DNA from: Thermopetrobacter sp.
GTDB lineage: Bacteria; Pseudomonadota; Alphaproteobacteria; Rhizobiales; Aestuariivirgaceae
NCBI GenBank assembly: GCA_011374735.1
Contig: DRPD01000177.1
Location: forward strand, 1-8,657
Direction: 5' to 3'
Length of the DNA stretch: 8,657 nt
Position numbers and translations under genes: made by a program. Below the pieces are notes generated by a model that worked only from the letters and a program-made list of their open reading frames with translations, was not told the DNA's origin and did no database searches. Below, piece by piece: positions 1 through 5,160 of this stretch; within the stretch, counting starts at the first letter, position 1; each line of letters opens with the position of its first letter.

Positions 1-50
1 CCTCGGTGGCGGTGCATGTGAAGGTGCTGATGGAAGGAGCGGACGGATGA
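1..50 (+). CDS. 3' end of an unidentified upstream gene (partial)
   Basis: The frame starting at base 3 stays open from the window edge to a TGA at 48-50. It encodes only about 15 residues (ending [10 protein letters not shown]), too few to identify a family. Its stop overlaps the xseB start as ATGA, the same junction style seen between other genes here, which supports a real translated tail in one operon with xseB. The xseB frame is also open back to the edge, so the overlap argument is suggestive only. In alphaproteobacteria a histone-deacetylase-family gene is often found upstream of xseB, but nothing visible here confirms that. Confidence 0.4.
   Translation, partial: SVAVHVKVLMEGADG
32..39 (+). 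promoter_or_regulatory. Strong ribosome binding site for xseB
   Basis: GGAAGGAG ends 7 bases before the ATG at 47. It is a near-ideal Shine-Dalgarno and lies inside the end of the upstream reading frame. It fixes the xseB start at 47, although the frame remains open further upstream. Confidence 0.7.
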
Positions 51-301
51 CCGATGAGGCGCGAAAGCCGATCGAGCAGATGAGCTTCGAGGAGGCGGTG
101 GCGGAGCTTGAGCGGATCGTCACCCAGCTGGAAGGCGGGCAGGTGCCGCTGGAGCAGTCCATCGCCATCTACGAGCGCGGCGAGGCGCTTAAAGCACGCT
201 GTGAGGCGCTGTTGCAGCAGGCGGAAGCGAAGATCGAGAAACTGACCCTTTCCGCCGACGGCCAGCCCACCGGCACCGAGCCGCTGGACGTGGATGAGTG
301 A
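47..301 (+). CDS. xseB: Exodeoxyribonuclease VII small subunit
   Basis: XseB is the small subunit of exonuclease VII, which with several copies per XseA large subunit degrades single-stranded DNA to oligonucleotides in the cytoplasm during repair. The 84-residue length is typical. Residues 12-40 carry the family signature [14 protein letters not shown] followed by [12 protein letters not shown]. Residues 40-66 ([25 protein letters not shown]) form the second helix of the expected antiparallel helical hairpin, and the acidic tail after residue 70 is also usual. The start is set by a strong Shine-Dalgarno 7 bases upstream. The stop overlaps the tlyA start by 8 bases, so the two are probably co-transcribed and translationally coupled. 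The large subunit gene xseA is not in the window, which is normal because the two are usually unlinked. Confidence 0.93.
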   Translation: MTDEARKPIEQMSFEEAVAELERIVTQLEGGQVPLEQSIAIYERGEALKARCEALLQQAEAKIEKLTLSADGQPTGTEPLDVDE

Positions 302-1046
302 GCGCGACCGGCTGGACCGACTGCTGGTGACGCGCGGGCTGGCGCCGAGCCGGGCGCGGGCCGCGGATGCCATCCGGCGCGGCGCGGTGACCGTTGACGG
401 GCGGGTGGTCACGAAACCCGGCGCGGCGGTGGCGGCGGATGCGGCGATCACCATCGAAGACGCGGCGGCCGGCTACGTGTCGCGCGCGGCGCTTAAGCTG
501 ATCGCGGCGCTGGATCATTTCGACATCCCGGTGAAGGACGCGGTGGCGCTGGACGTGGGCGCGTCCACCGGCGGCTTCACGCAAGTGCTGCTTGAACGCG
601 GCGCGGCACAGGTGTTCGCGGTGGATGTGGGCGGCGGGCAACTGGCCGACGTGTTGCGCGATGATCGGCGCGTGGTGGCGCTGGAAGGAGTGAACGCGCG
701 CGAGCTGTCGGCGGAAGTGATCCCTCAGCCGGTGGACGTCATCACCGCCGACGTGTCGTTCATCTCGCTGAGGAAGGCGCTGCCGGCGGCGCTGGAACTG
801 GCGCGGCCGGGGGCGTGGCTGGCGGCGCTCATCAAACCACAATTCGAGGCCGGGCCGGAACAGGTGGGCAAGGGCGGCATCGTGCGCGACGAGCAGGTGC
901 GCGAACGGGTGTGCGCCGAGGTGGCGGGCTGGCTGGAGGATCGGGGCTGGCTTGTCGCCGGCGTCATCCCCTCGCCCATCGCCGGGGCGGACGGCAACGT
1001 GGAATACCTGATCGGGGCGCTGGAAGCGAGAGGAACGCGCCCCTGA
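294..1046 (+). CDS. tlyA: TlyA family rRNA (cytidine-2'-O)-methyltransferase
   Basis: TlyA proteins methylate ribose 2'-OH groups of cytidines in 16S and/or 23S rRNA using S-adenosylmethionine, and act on ribosomes or their precursors in the cytoplasm. The protein has 250 residues, close to the family norm. An N-terminal S4 RNA-binding domain spans about residues 6-55 ([16 protein letters not shown], then [10 protein letters not shown]). A Rossmann methyltransferase domain follows: SRAALKL at 63-69, the SAM-binding loop DVGASTGG at 87-94, TADVSFISL at 151-159, LIKPQFEAG at 179-187 and GNVEYL at 234-239. K68, D153, K181 and E237 are consistent with the K-D-K-E tetrad of 2'-O-methyltransferases (inferred by motif position). 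The older 'hemolysin' label for this family is probably misleading. The ATG overlaps xseB by 8 bases and has no clear Shine-Dalgarno, so reinitiation after xseB is likely. In many alphaproteobacteria dxs lies between xseB and tlyA; here it does not. Confidence 0.93.
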   Translation: MSERDRLDRLLVTRGLAPSRARAADAIRRGAVTVDGRVVTKPGAAVAADAAITIEDAAAGYVSRAALKLIAALDHFDIPVKDAVALDVGASTGGFTQVLLERGAAQVFAVDVGGGQLADVLRDDRRVVALEGVNARELSAEVIPQPVDVITADVSFISLRKALPAALELARPGAWLAALIKPQFEAGPEQVGKGGIVRDEQVRERVCAEVAGWLEDRGWLVAGVIPSPIAGADGNVEYLIGALEARGTRP

Positions 1047-1124
1047 CAGAACAGGGATGTGCAGGTGGCAGAGCGTTCTGCGTGATATTGTTCGCTTGGG
1101 AGGCGCCTCGATGCCAGCAGTTGC
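1047..1124. other. Convergent intergenic gap with short inverted repeats
   Basis: This 78-base gap separates tlyA (plus) from the GT-C gene (minus). It holds CAGAAC (1047-1052) and its complement GTTCTG (1075-1080), a tighter 5-bp stem GCAGA/TCTGC with a 4-base loop (1068-1081), and a 10-base perfect palindrome GAGGCGCCTC (1100-1109). No T-run of intrinsic-terminator type follows any stem on either strand, so calling this a bidirectional terminator is only a guess from the convergent arrangement. I see no gene here. Confidence 0.3.
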
Positions 1125-2780
1125 TCATTGCTTGCGGCGGGCAGGCCGCAGGCGGCGGTAGAAGTCATAACTCACCCCGTCGATGCGTCCGGCGAATTCG
1201 TAGTTCTTCCAGATGCGGACGAAACGCGGATCGCGCTTCAGCCAGTCGAGAAACGAAAACGGCACATCATGAAAGCGCGGCAGCCCCATCAGCGGCTTGC
1301 CATTTCGCATATCGACGGCGATGATGTCGGGCTTGTGGCGGCGTAAATCTTCGATCAATGAATCGCGGATGTATTTCTCGATGGCGTCGAGGCGGCGCGC
1401 CTTGCGCGGGTCGGGATGGCGGGCCAGTTCATGGCGGGCGACAATCAGCCCCGGCAGCAGCCAGAAGCTGGGGGCGCGTGATGTCCAGCGCAGGCCGGTC
1501 TCGTTGGTGAACGGGAAGGCGGCCTGCAAATAGACGGAAAAGGCGTAATAGGATCTGGCGCCCTTGAACAGCGGGTGGGACTTCACCGCCGAGCGGTTCA
1601 TTTCGTAGAGCGGCGCAAACGCCAGCATGGCGATGGCGACGTAGGCGCCCAGCCCGACGAGACCCATATAGGCCCACGCGCGGCCGGGGGCGCGGGCCGT
1701 GGTGGCGCCGGCGGTCTGGCGGCGTTTGCCGATGAGAGGTGGGGCGAGGCGCCACATGAGCAGCGCCAGGGCCGGGAACAGGACGGCGCGGGCCACGAAC
1801 AGATGATTGCTCCAGCCCTTGTGCTGGATGAAATAGGTGAGCAGGAAGGCGACACCGGCAAGAAAAAACACCCGCGCGATGTCGCCGCCGGTGTCCGCCA
1901 ATTCTTCACTGAACCACTTGTGGCGCAGGGCATGGGCGGTCAGCAGAACGAAGACGACGGCGGGCAGCGAGGACAGCAGGACGATGATCGTTCGTTCGTC
2001 ATAGCCCAGGTGATACACCTGCAGGGCCATGGGCACGATGACGTCGAAATATGCCGGGTGATGGAGGGCGACGAGAACGGGATAGGCCGGCATCATCACC
2101 GCCAGCACCAGATTTTCCGGCCTAAACAGGAGGCGCCAATCGCGCCGGATGAACAGCAGCCAGATCTCGATGAGAAGCGGCACGAGCAGGAAATAGGGCT
2201 TGATGGCCAACCCGAAGAAGGCGAAGGCGCCGATCAGCGCGGCGCTGGCGGCGGGCACGGCGCCCCCCCTGGCGCGCAGGGCGGCCAGCAGCAGCCACGG
2301 CCAGATGAAGATGATCGCGAAGTGCTCGCGCTGGCCGAAATCGAAGCCGGGCAGCAGCCAGAAGACGAAGGCGCTGACGAGCAGAAAGCCCCGCAGTTCG
2401 CCGCCGGTCAGGCCGCCATGGCGGCGCAGCAGCCGCCAGCTGAGCGCCAGCGAGACGAATGACAGGGCGAATACGTAGGTGATGAAGAGGGTCTTGGCGT
2501 CCGCCAGCGGCCACTTGGCCAACGCGATGGGCGGCACCGCGAGGTAGAAGAACAGGGGCGGGTTGACCTCGATAAGGTCTGCATACAAGCGCGCCCCTTC
2601 CAGAAACCGGGCGACCGCATGCAGATACCAGGAGGTGTCCAGATTGAGCGCCACCGGATAGCGCAAGGCGGCGGCCAGCAGCAGCAGCCCGGCCAGGGCG
2701 AGCCCGAACCGCGCGCCGGACAAAACATTTTCTTCGGCTTCTTCAGCACGCTTCATCGTGGTGCGTCGCGGTCGCTCCAT
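1125..2780 (-). CDS. Polytopic membrane glycosyltransferase, GT-C fold (family 39/PMT-like), likely transferase of a Gtr-type cassette
   Basis: This 551-residue protein (numbered from the chosen start) has roughly eleven to thirteen hydrophobic segments between residues 24 and 390 and a mostly soluble C-terminal part of about 160 residues. The first loop after TM1 holds NLDTSWYLHAVARFL (46-60) with an acidic residue at D48, then YADLIEVNPPL (66-76). This matches the GT-C pattern of a catalytic Asp in the first periplasmic loop. GFDFGQREHFAI (145-156) is another conserved-looking loop. The basic N-terminus (RPRR, KR) puts that end in the cytoplasm by the positive-inside rule. GT-C enzymes use polyprenyl-phosphate sugars, which fits the upstream GtrB-like and GtrA-like genes. 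The gene follows gtrA by 15 bases. A second ATG two codons upstream (2786) is disfavoured because the Shine-Dalgarno would touch it. Donor sugar and acceptor are unknown. The fold and donor class are inferred from motif and topology. Confidence 0.75.
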   Translation of the reverse strand: MERPRRTTMKRAEEAEENVLSGARFGLALAGLLLLAAALRYPVALNLDTSWYLHAVARFLEGARLYADLIEVNPPLFFYLAVPPIALAKWPLADAKTLFITYVFALSFVSLALSWRLLRRHGGLTGGELRGFLLVSAFVFWLLPGFDFGQREHFAIIFIWPWLLLAALRARGGAVPAASAALIGAFAFFGLAIKPYFLLVPLLIEIWLLFIRRDWRLLFRPENLVLAVMMPAYPVLVALHHPAYFDVIVPMALQVYHLGYDERTIIVLLSSLPAVVFVLLTAHALRHKWFSEELADTGGDIARVFFLAGVAFLLTYFIQHKGWSNHLFVARAVLFPALALLMWRLAPPLIGKRRQTAGATTARAPGRAWAYMGLVGLGAYVAIAMLAFAPLYEMNRSAVKSHPLFKGARSYYAFSVYLQAAFPFTNETGLRWTSRAPSFWLLPGLIVARHELARHPDPRKARRLDAIEKYIRDSLIEDLRRHKPDIIAVDMRNGKPLMGLPRFHDVPFSFLDWLKRDPRFVRIWKNYEFAGRIDGVSYDFYRRLRPARRKQ

Positions 2781-2786
2781 CGGCAT

Positions 2787-2792
2787 TCCTCC
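2787..2792 (-). promoter_or_regulatory. Ribosome binding site deciding the GT-C gene start
   Basis: On the minus strand GGAGGA occupies these bases, preceded by a G-run that begins inside the gtrA stop region. The ATG at 2786 would start immediately after it with no spacer, while the ATG at 2780 has a 6-base spacer. The second ATG is therefore the better start. Closeness to the gtrA stop at 2796 suggests coupled translation. Confidence 0.6.
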
Positions 2793-2795
2793 CCC

Positions 2796-3218
2796 TCACT
2801 TCCCGCGCGCTTGCCGCCGGACGGGTCGCGCGCGAAAGACCCACACCTTGCCGATCGTGTAATTGGTCGGCGGCACCACCATCACCATCACCAGCATGGC
2901 GGCCCACATGGGCGCGCCCAGCAGATCGGTCATGACCCAGACGATGCCCAGGGTGAGGCCCAGCCCGAACAGCGACATGACCATGAATCGCGACAGGCCG
3001 ACATGGTGGGCGACGTCGCTGTTGAAGGTCCAGTGATAGTGGCCGAGATAGGACACCCCCCAGCCGAAAAAGAAGCCGATGACATTGGCCATGACCGGCG
3101 TCTGCGCAAGACCGTGATGGGCGATGAACGCCACCGCCACATGCACCAGCGTCGCCGCACCGCCGGTCACGATGAAACGCATCACATCGAATTTCAGCAA
3201 CTGCGCAAGACGTTTCAC
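2796..3218 (-). CDS. gtrA: GtrA family four-helix membrane protein (putative polyprenyl-phosphate-sugar flippase)
   Basis: GtrA-like proteins are small inner-membrane proteins thought to translocate undecaprenyl-phosphate-linked sugars from cytoplasm to periplasm. The 140-residue length is typical. Four hydrophobic helices are visible at about residues 14-34, 42-62, 78-98 and 104-124. Family hallmarks are RFIVTGGAATLVHV (14-27), NVIGFFFGWGVSY (45-57), HWTF (62-65) after TM2, and NYTIGKVWVFR (119-129) after TM4. The start is GTG, chosen because GGGAGG lies 8 bases upstream and an in-frame TGA lies seven codons upstream. A Met at residue 13 would cut into TM1. The gene sits between a GtrB-like glycosyltransferase and a GT-C transferase, the expected partners. 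The flippase role is a family-level proposal and the carried sugar is unknown. The symbol denotes the family, not orthology to the phage gene. Confidence 0.85.
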   Translation of the reverse strand: MKRLAQLLKFDVMRFIVTGGAATLVHVAVAFIAHHGLAQTPVMANVIGFFFGWGVSYLGHYHWTFNSDVAHHVGLSRFMVMSLFGLGLTLGIVWVMTDLLGAPMWAAMLVMVMVVPPTNYTIGKVWVFRARPVRRQARGK

Positions 3219-3353
3219 GGATGATGCCTCCCGACGTCAAAAGCCATCGACCCGGCATGCCGCATTGCAGCACGCATGAGGAATGGACGAGGACGGAAGT
3301 GGTCTTCCAGTCGGGAGACATGTCCATGGGCCAGACGCTTCATCGCGGGCAAC
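3219..3353 (-). other. 135-base gap inside the glycosylation cassette
   Basis: This is the longest non-coding stretch in the window. It lies between the GT2 stop and the gtrA GTG. It contains the gtrA ribosome binding site and a perfect 10-base palindrome CGGCATGCCG (3253-3262). An alternate minus frame runs through it into gtrA but lacks any recognisable protein. I see no convincing -35/-10 pair and no stem followed by a T-run. It could be a leader or an internal regulatory region, or leftover sequence. Confidence 0.4.
3227..3232 (-). promoter_or_regulatory. Ribosome binding site of the GTG-initiated gtrA
   Basis: GGGAGG on the minus strand lies 8 bases before the GTG at 3218. It supports this non-ATG start over the internal Met at residue 13. 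Confidence 0.6.
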
Positions 3354-4364
3354 TCACTCAGATGGCAGGTCGTCGCGCGGCGTGGCGGGTTCGGAAAAGC
3401 CGTGGCGCTCGCGGATCAGGTAGAGCGGGCGCTGGCGCACCTCGTTGAAGATGCGGGCGATGTATTCGCCGAGGATGCCGGTGGCGACGATGTTGATCCC
3501 GCCCAGCAACAGCACGACGACCATCATCGAGGCATACCCCGGCACGTCGACGCCATAGATCAGGGTGCGGATGACGATCCAGGCGGCGAAGCCGAAGGCG
3601 AACAGGAAAATGACGAAGCCCAGATAGGTCCAGATGCGCAGCGGCAGGGTGCTGTTGGAGGTGAGGCCGTCGATGGCGAAATTCCACAGCTGCCAGAAGC
3701 TCCACTTCGTCTCGCCAGTGGCGCGTTCGGGGCGGACATATTCCACACTGGCCTGGCGGAAACCGACCCAGGTGAACAGCCCCTTCATGAAACGGGTCTT
3801 GTCGCGCACGCTGCGCAGCGCCTCCACCACCCGCCGGTCCATCAGGCGGAAGTCCCCGGTATCGTGCGGGATGGGCAGGTCGGCAATGCGGTTGTGGAAG
3901 CGATAGAACAGGCGTGCCGTCACCCGCTTGGCCAGGCCGTCGGCGCGGCGCGAGACGCGGGTGGCGAACACCACGTCATGGCCCTGCCGCCATTTCTCGA
4001 CCAGGGCGCCGATCAGCTCCGGCGGATCCTGCAAATCGGCGTCCATGGGGATGACGGCCTCGCCGGTGGCGTGATCGAGCCCTGCGGTCAGCGCGATGTC
4101 CTTGCCGAAATTGCGCGACAGGCTGATGATGCGGATGCGCGGGTCTTGCGCGGCGCGGCGCTTCAGGGCCGGCAACGTGCCGTCGGTGCTGCCGTCATCG
4201 ACGCAAATGATCTCGTAATCCCCGGTGATGTCCGCCAGCGCCTTGTCGATGCGGGAGAAGAAGACGTCGATGCCCCGCTCCTCATTGTGAAAGGGAACCA
4301 CGAGCGACAGATAGGGGGCCGTTTGCGGCGGTTGCGACATCTTCACATCATCGGGCCTTGGCAT
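3354..4364 (-). CDS. Family 2 glycosyltransferase, GtrB/DPM1-like, polyprenyl-phosphate sugar synthase
   Basis: Enzymes of this type transfer a sugar from a nucleotide donor to undecaprenyl phosphate at the cytoplasmic face of the inner membrane. The protein has 336 residues from the longest start. A GT-A domain covers about residues 18-225: SLVVPFHNEE (20-29), CVDDGSTDGT (54-63), SRNFGKDIAL (83-92), and the DXD metal-binding motif in PMDADLQDPPE (106-116, D108/D110). Two membrane helices follow (about 244-267 and 280-303), then the hallmark GEYIARIFNEVRQRPLY (299-315), as in GtrB and ArnC relatives. It is the first gene of the cassette, downstream of tRNA-Thr. The start is uncertain. The ATG at 4364 lacks a Shine-Dalgarno and sits one base from a 10-base tandem repeat; GTG at 4346 (AGG 9 bases upstream) or ATG at 4340 would remove 6 or 8 residues. 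Sugar specificity cannot be read from the sequence. Confidence 0.88.
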   Translation of the reverse strand: MPRPDDVKMSQPPQTAPYLSLVVPFHNEERGIDVFFSRIDKALADITGDYEIICVDDGSTDGTLPALKRRAAQDPRIRIISLSRNFGKDIALTAGLDHATGEAVIPMDADLQDPPELIGALVEKWRQGHDVVFATRVSRRADGLAKRVTARLFYRFHNRIADLPIPHDTGDFRLMDRRVVEALRSVRDKTRFMKGLFTWVGFRQASVEYVRPERATGETKWSFWQLWNFAIDGLTSNSTLPLRIWTYLGFVIFLFAFGFAAWIVIRTLIYGVDVPGYASMMVVVLLLGGINIVATGILGEYIARIFNEVRQRPLYLIRERHGFSEPATPRDDLPSE

Positions 4365-4365
4365 G

Positions 4366-4385
4366 TCGTATCGGCTCGTATCGGC
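4366..4385 (-). repeat. Perfect 2 x 10-base tandem repeat at the GT2 start
   Basis: On the plus strand TCGTATCGGC occurs twice back to back (GCCGATACGA twice on the minus strand). It ends one base before the ATG at 4364, where a ribosome binding site would be expected. It is an exact duplication in otherwise non-repetitive DNA between the tRNA and the GT2 gene. It may be a small replication duplication or a regulatory direct repeat. Confidence 0.7.
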
Positions 4386-4423
4386 GACGTGGGCGGTTCC
4401 ATCCTTGGCGGGCGATGAAACGA

Positions 4424-4499
4424 TGGTGCCGGTGGACGGACTTGAACCGCCGACCCACGCATTACGAATGCGTTGCTCTACCAGCTGAGCTACACCGGC
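4424..4499 (-). tRNA. tRNA-Thr (anticodon CGT)
   Basis: A full 76-base cloverleaf is present on the minus strand. The acceptor stem GCCGGTG pairs with CACCGGC, followed by discriminator A and an encoded CCA. U8 and A9 follow the acceptor. The D stem is GCTC/GAGC with loop AGCTGGTA. The anticodon stem ACGCA/TGCGT carries loop TTCGTAA, giving anticodon CGT (4464-4466), which reads the Thr codon ACG. The T stem GGCGG/CCGTC has one G-U pair and loop TTCAAGT. Its 3' end points at the glycosylation cassette; it lies between yciB and the GT2 gene, all on the same strand. No terminator is evident between the tRNA and GT2, so read-through into the cassette is possible. Confidence 0.97.
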
Positions 4500-4548
4500 A
4501 TGATGCAGTTATATGCAACCACCCGCCGCCCCGCGCCCCTTTTCGCCT

Positions 4549-4577
4549 CACATACGCGCCGGGCCGGTGTTTGACAA
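4549..4577 (-). promoter_or_regulatory. Possible sigma-70-type promoter for tRNA-Thr
   Basis: On the minus strand TTGTCA (4572-4577, one mismatch to TTGACA) is followed by a 17-base spacer and TATGTG (4549-4554, a weak -10). It begins just after the yciB stop and would leave a leader of about 40 bases before the mature tRNA 5' end. The rest of the 82-base gap (4500-4581) is GC-rich with no other clear element; TATAAC closer to the tRNA is an alternative -10 but lacks a -35. Assignment rests on consensus matching only. Confidence 0.3.
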
Positions 4578-4581
4578 GACC

Positions 4582-5160
4582 TCAGTCGTCCGGTTGCTCC
4601 TTCATGTGGCGCATCATCAGCGGTGCTTGCAGGACGGCGAACAGGATGGTCAGGCCGATCAGGCCGAACACCTTGAAGTTGACCCAGGTTTCGGTGCTCA
4701 CGTTGCGCCACACCAGCTCGTTGAGCGCCGCCAGAAAGAAGAAGAACAGGCCCCAGCGCCAGGTGAGCTTGCGCCAGCCTTCATCGTCCATGTCCACCGA
4801 CCGGCCCATGACCAGTTGCAACAGCGGGCGCCTGAACATCAGGCCGCCGAGCAGGATGGCCCCGAACAGGGCGTTGACGAGCGTCACCTTGAGCTTGATG
4901 AAGGTGGCGTCATGCAGCCAGATGGTCAGCCCGCCAAAAATGAGCACGAACACCAGCGCCACCAGCGGCATGACGGGGATGCGCCTGACCAGCAGCCACG
5001 AGACGCCCAGCGCGATGCTGGCGGCGATCATGTAGGCGGCGGTGGCGGCATAGATGCCGCCCAGCGCGTTGGCGATGAAGAAGACCAGCAGCGGGCCGTA
5101 TTCGACGGCGGCGCGCAGCGGACCTTGCAATTCGGCCCTGGGGGTTGAGGCGTCGTTCAT
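4582..5160 (-). CDS. yciB: YciB family inner membrane protein (septation protein A / intracellular septation protein)
   Basis: YciB/IspZ is a small polytopic inner-membrane protein linked to cell division and envelope integrity; its biochemical activity is not settled. The 192 residues match the family length. About six hydrophobic segments can be drawn (roughly 22-40, 42-58, 63-82, 95-110, 135-152, 160-182). Family signatures are WLHDATFIKLKVT (81-93), FGAILLGGLMFRRPLL (99-114), WRKLTWRWGLFFFFLAALNE (129-148) and VWRNVSTETWVNFKVFG (150-166). The ATG overlaps the ftsY stop as ATGA, with GGGAGGA 6 bases before it, so it is the last gene of the dapF-mtaB-ftsY-yciB operon. This neighbour relation with ftsY is common in alphaproteobacteria. 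Some relatives are annotated as isoprenoid or cytochrome-related, but the motif match favours YciB. Confidence 0.93.
   Translation of the reverse strand: MNDASTPRAELQGPLRAAVEYGPLLVFFIANALGGIYAATAAYMIAASIALGVSWLLVRRIPVMPLVALVFVLIFGGLTIWLHDATFIKLKVTLVNALFGAILLGGLMFRRPLLQLVMGRSVDMDDEGWRKLTWRWGLFFFFLAALNELVWRNVSTETWVNFKVFGLIGLTILFAVLQAPLMMRHMKEQPDD

Noticed and set aside
1047..1124. Possible attachment-site repeat of the tRNA-Thr 3' end at the far end of the cassette
   Set aside because: I looked for copies of the T-arm and acceptor sequence here and elsewhere in the window and found none beyond chance short matches.
1575..2462. 295-codon plus-strand frame opposite the GT-C gene
   Set aside because: Its Gly/Gln/Asp/Glu-rich sequence is what the complement of hydrophobic membrane codons gives in high-GC DNA; the opposite strand has coherent transmembrane and GT-C motifs.
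2743..3327. 194-codon minus-strand frame spanning gtrA and the gap upstream of it
   Set aside because: It overlaps gtrA in another frame, is Arg/Ala/Gly-rich, and has no motif; the GtrA frame has four clean helices and a strong ribosome binding site.
3276..4418. 380-codon open frame on the plus strand opposite the GT2 gene
   Set aside because: It is the antisense of a well-supported glycosyltransferase, with a random-looking Gln/Asp/Gly/His composition and no recognisable domain.
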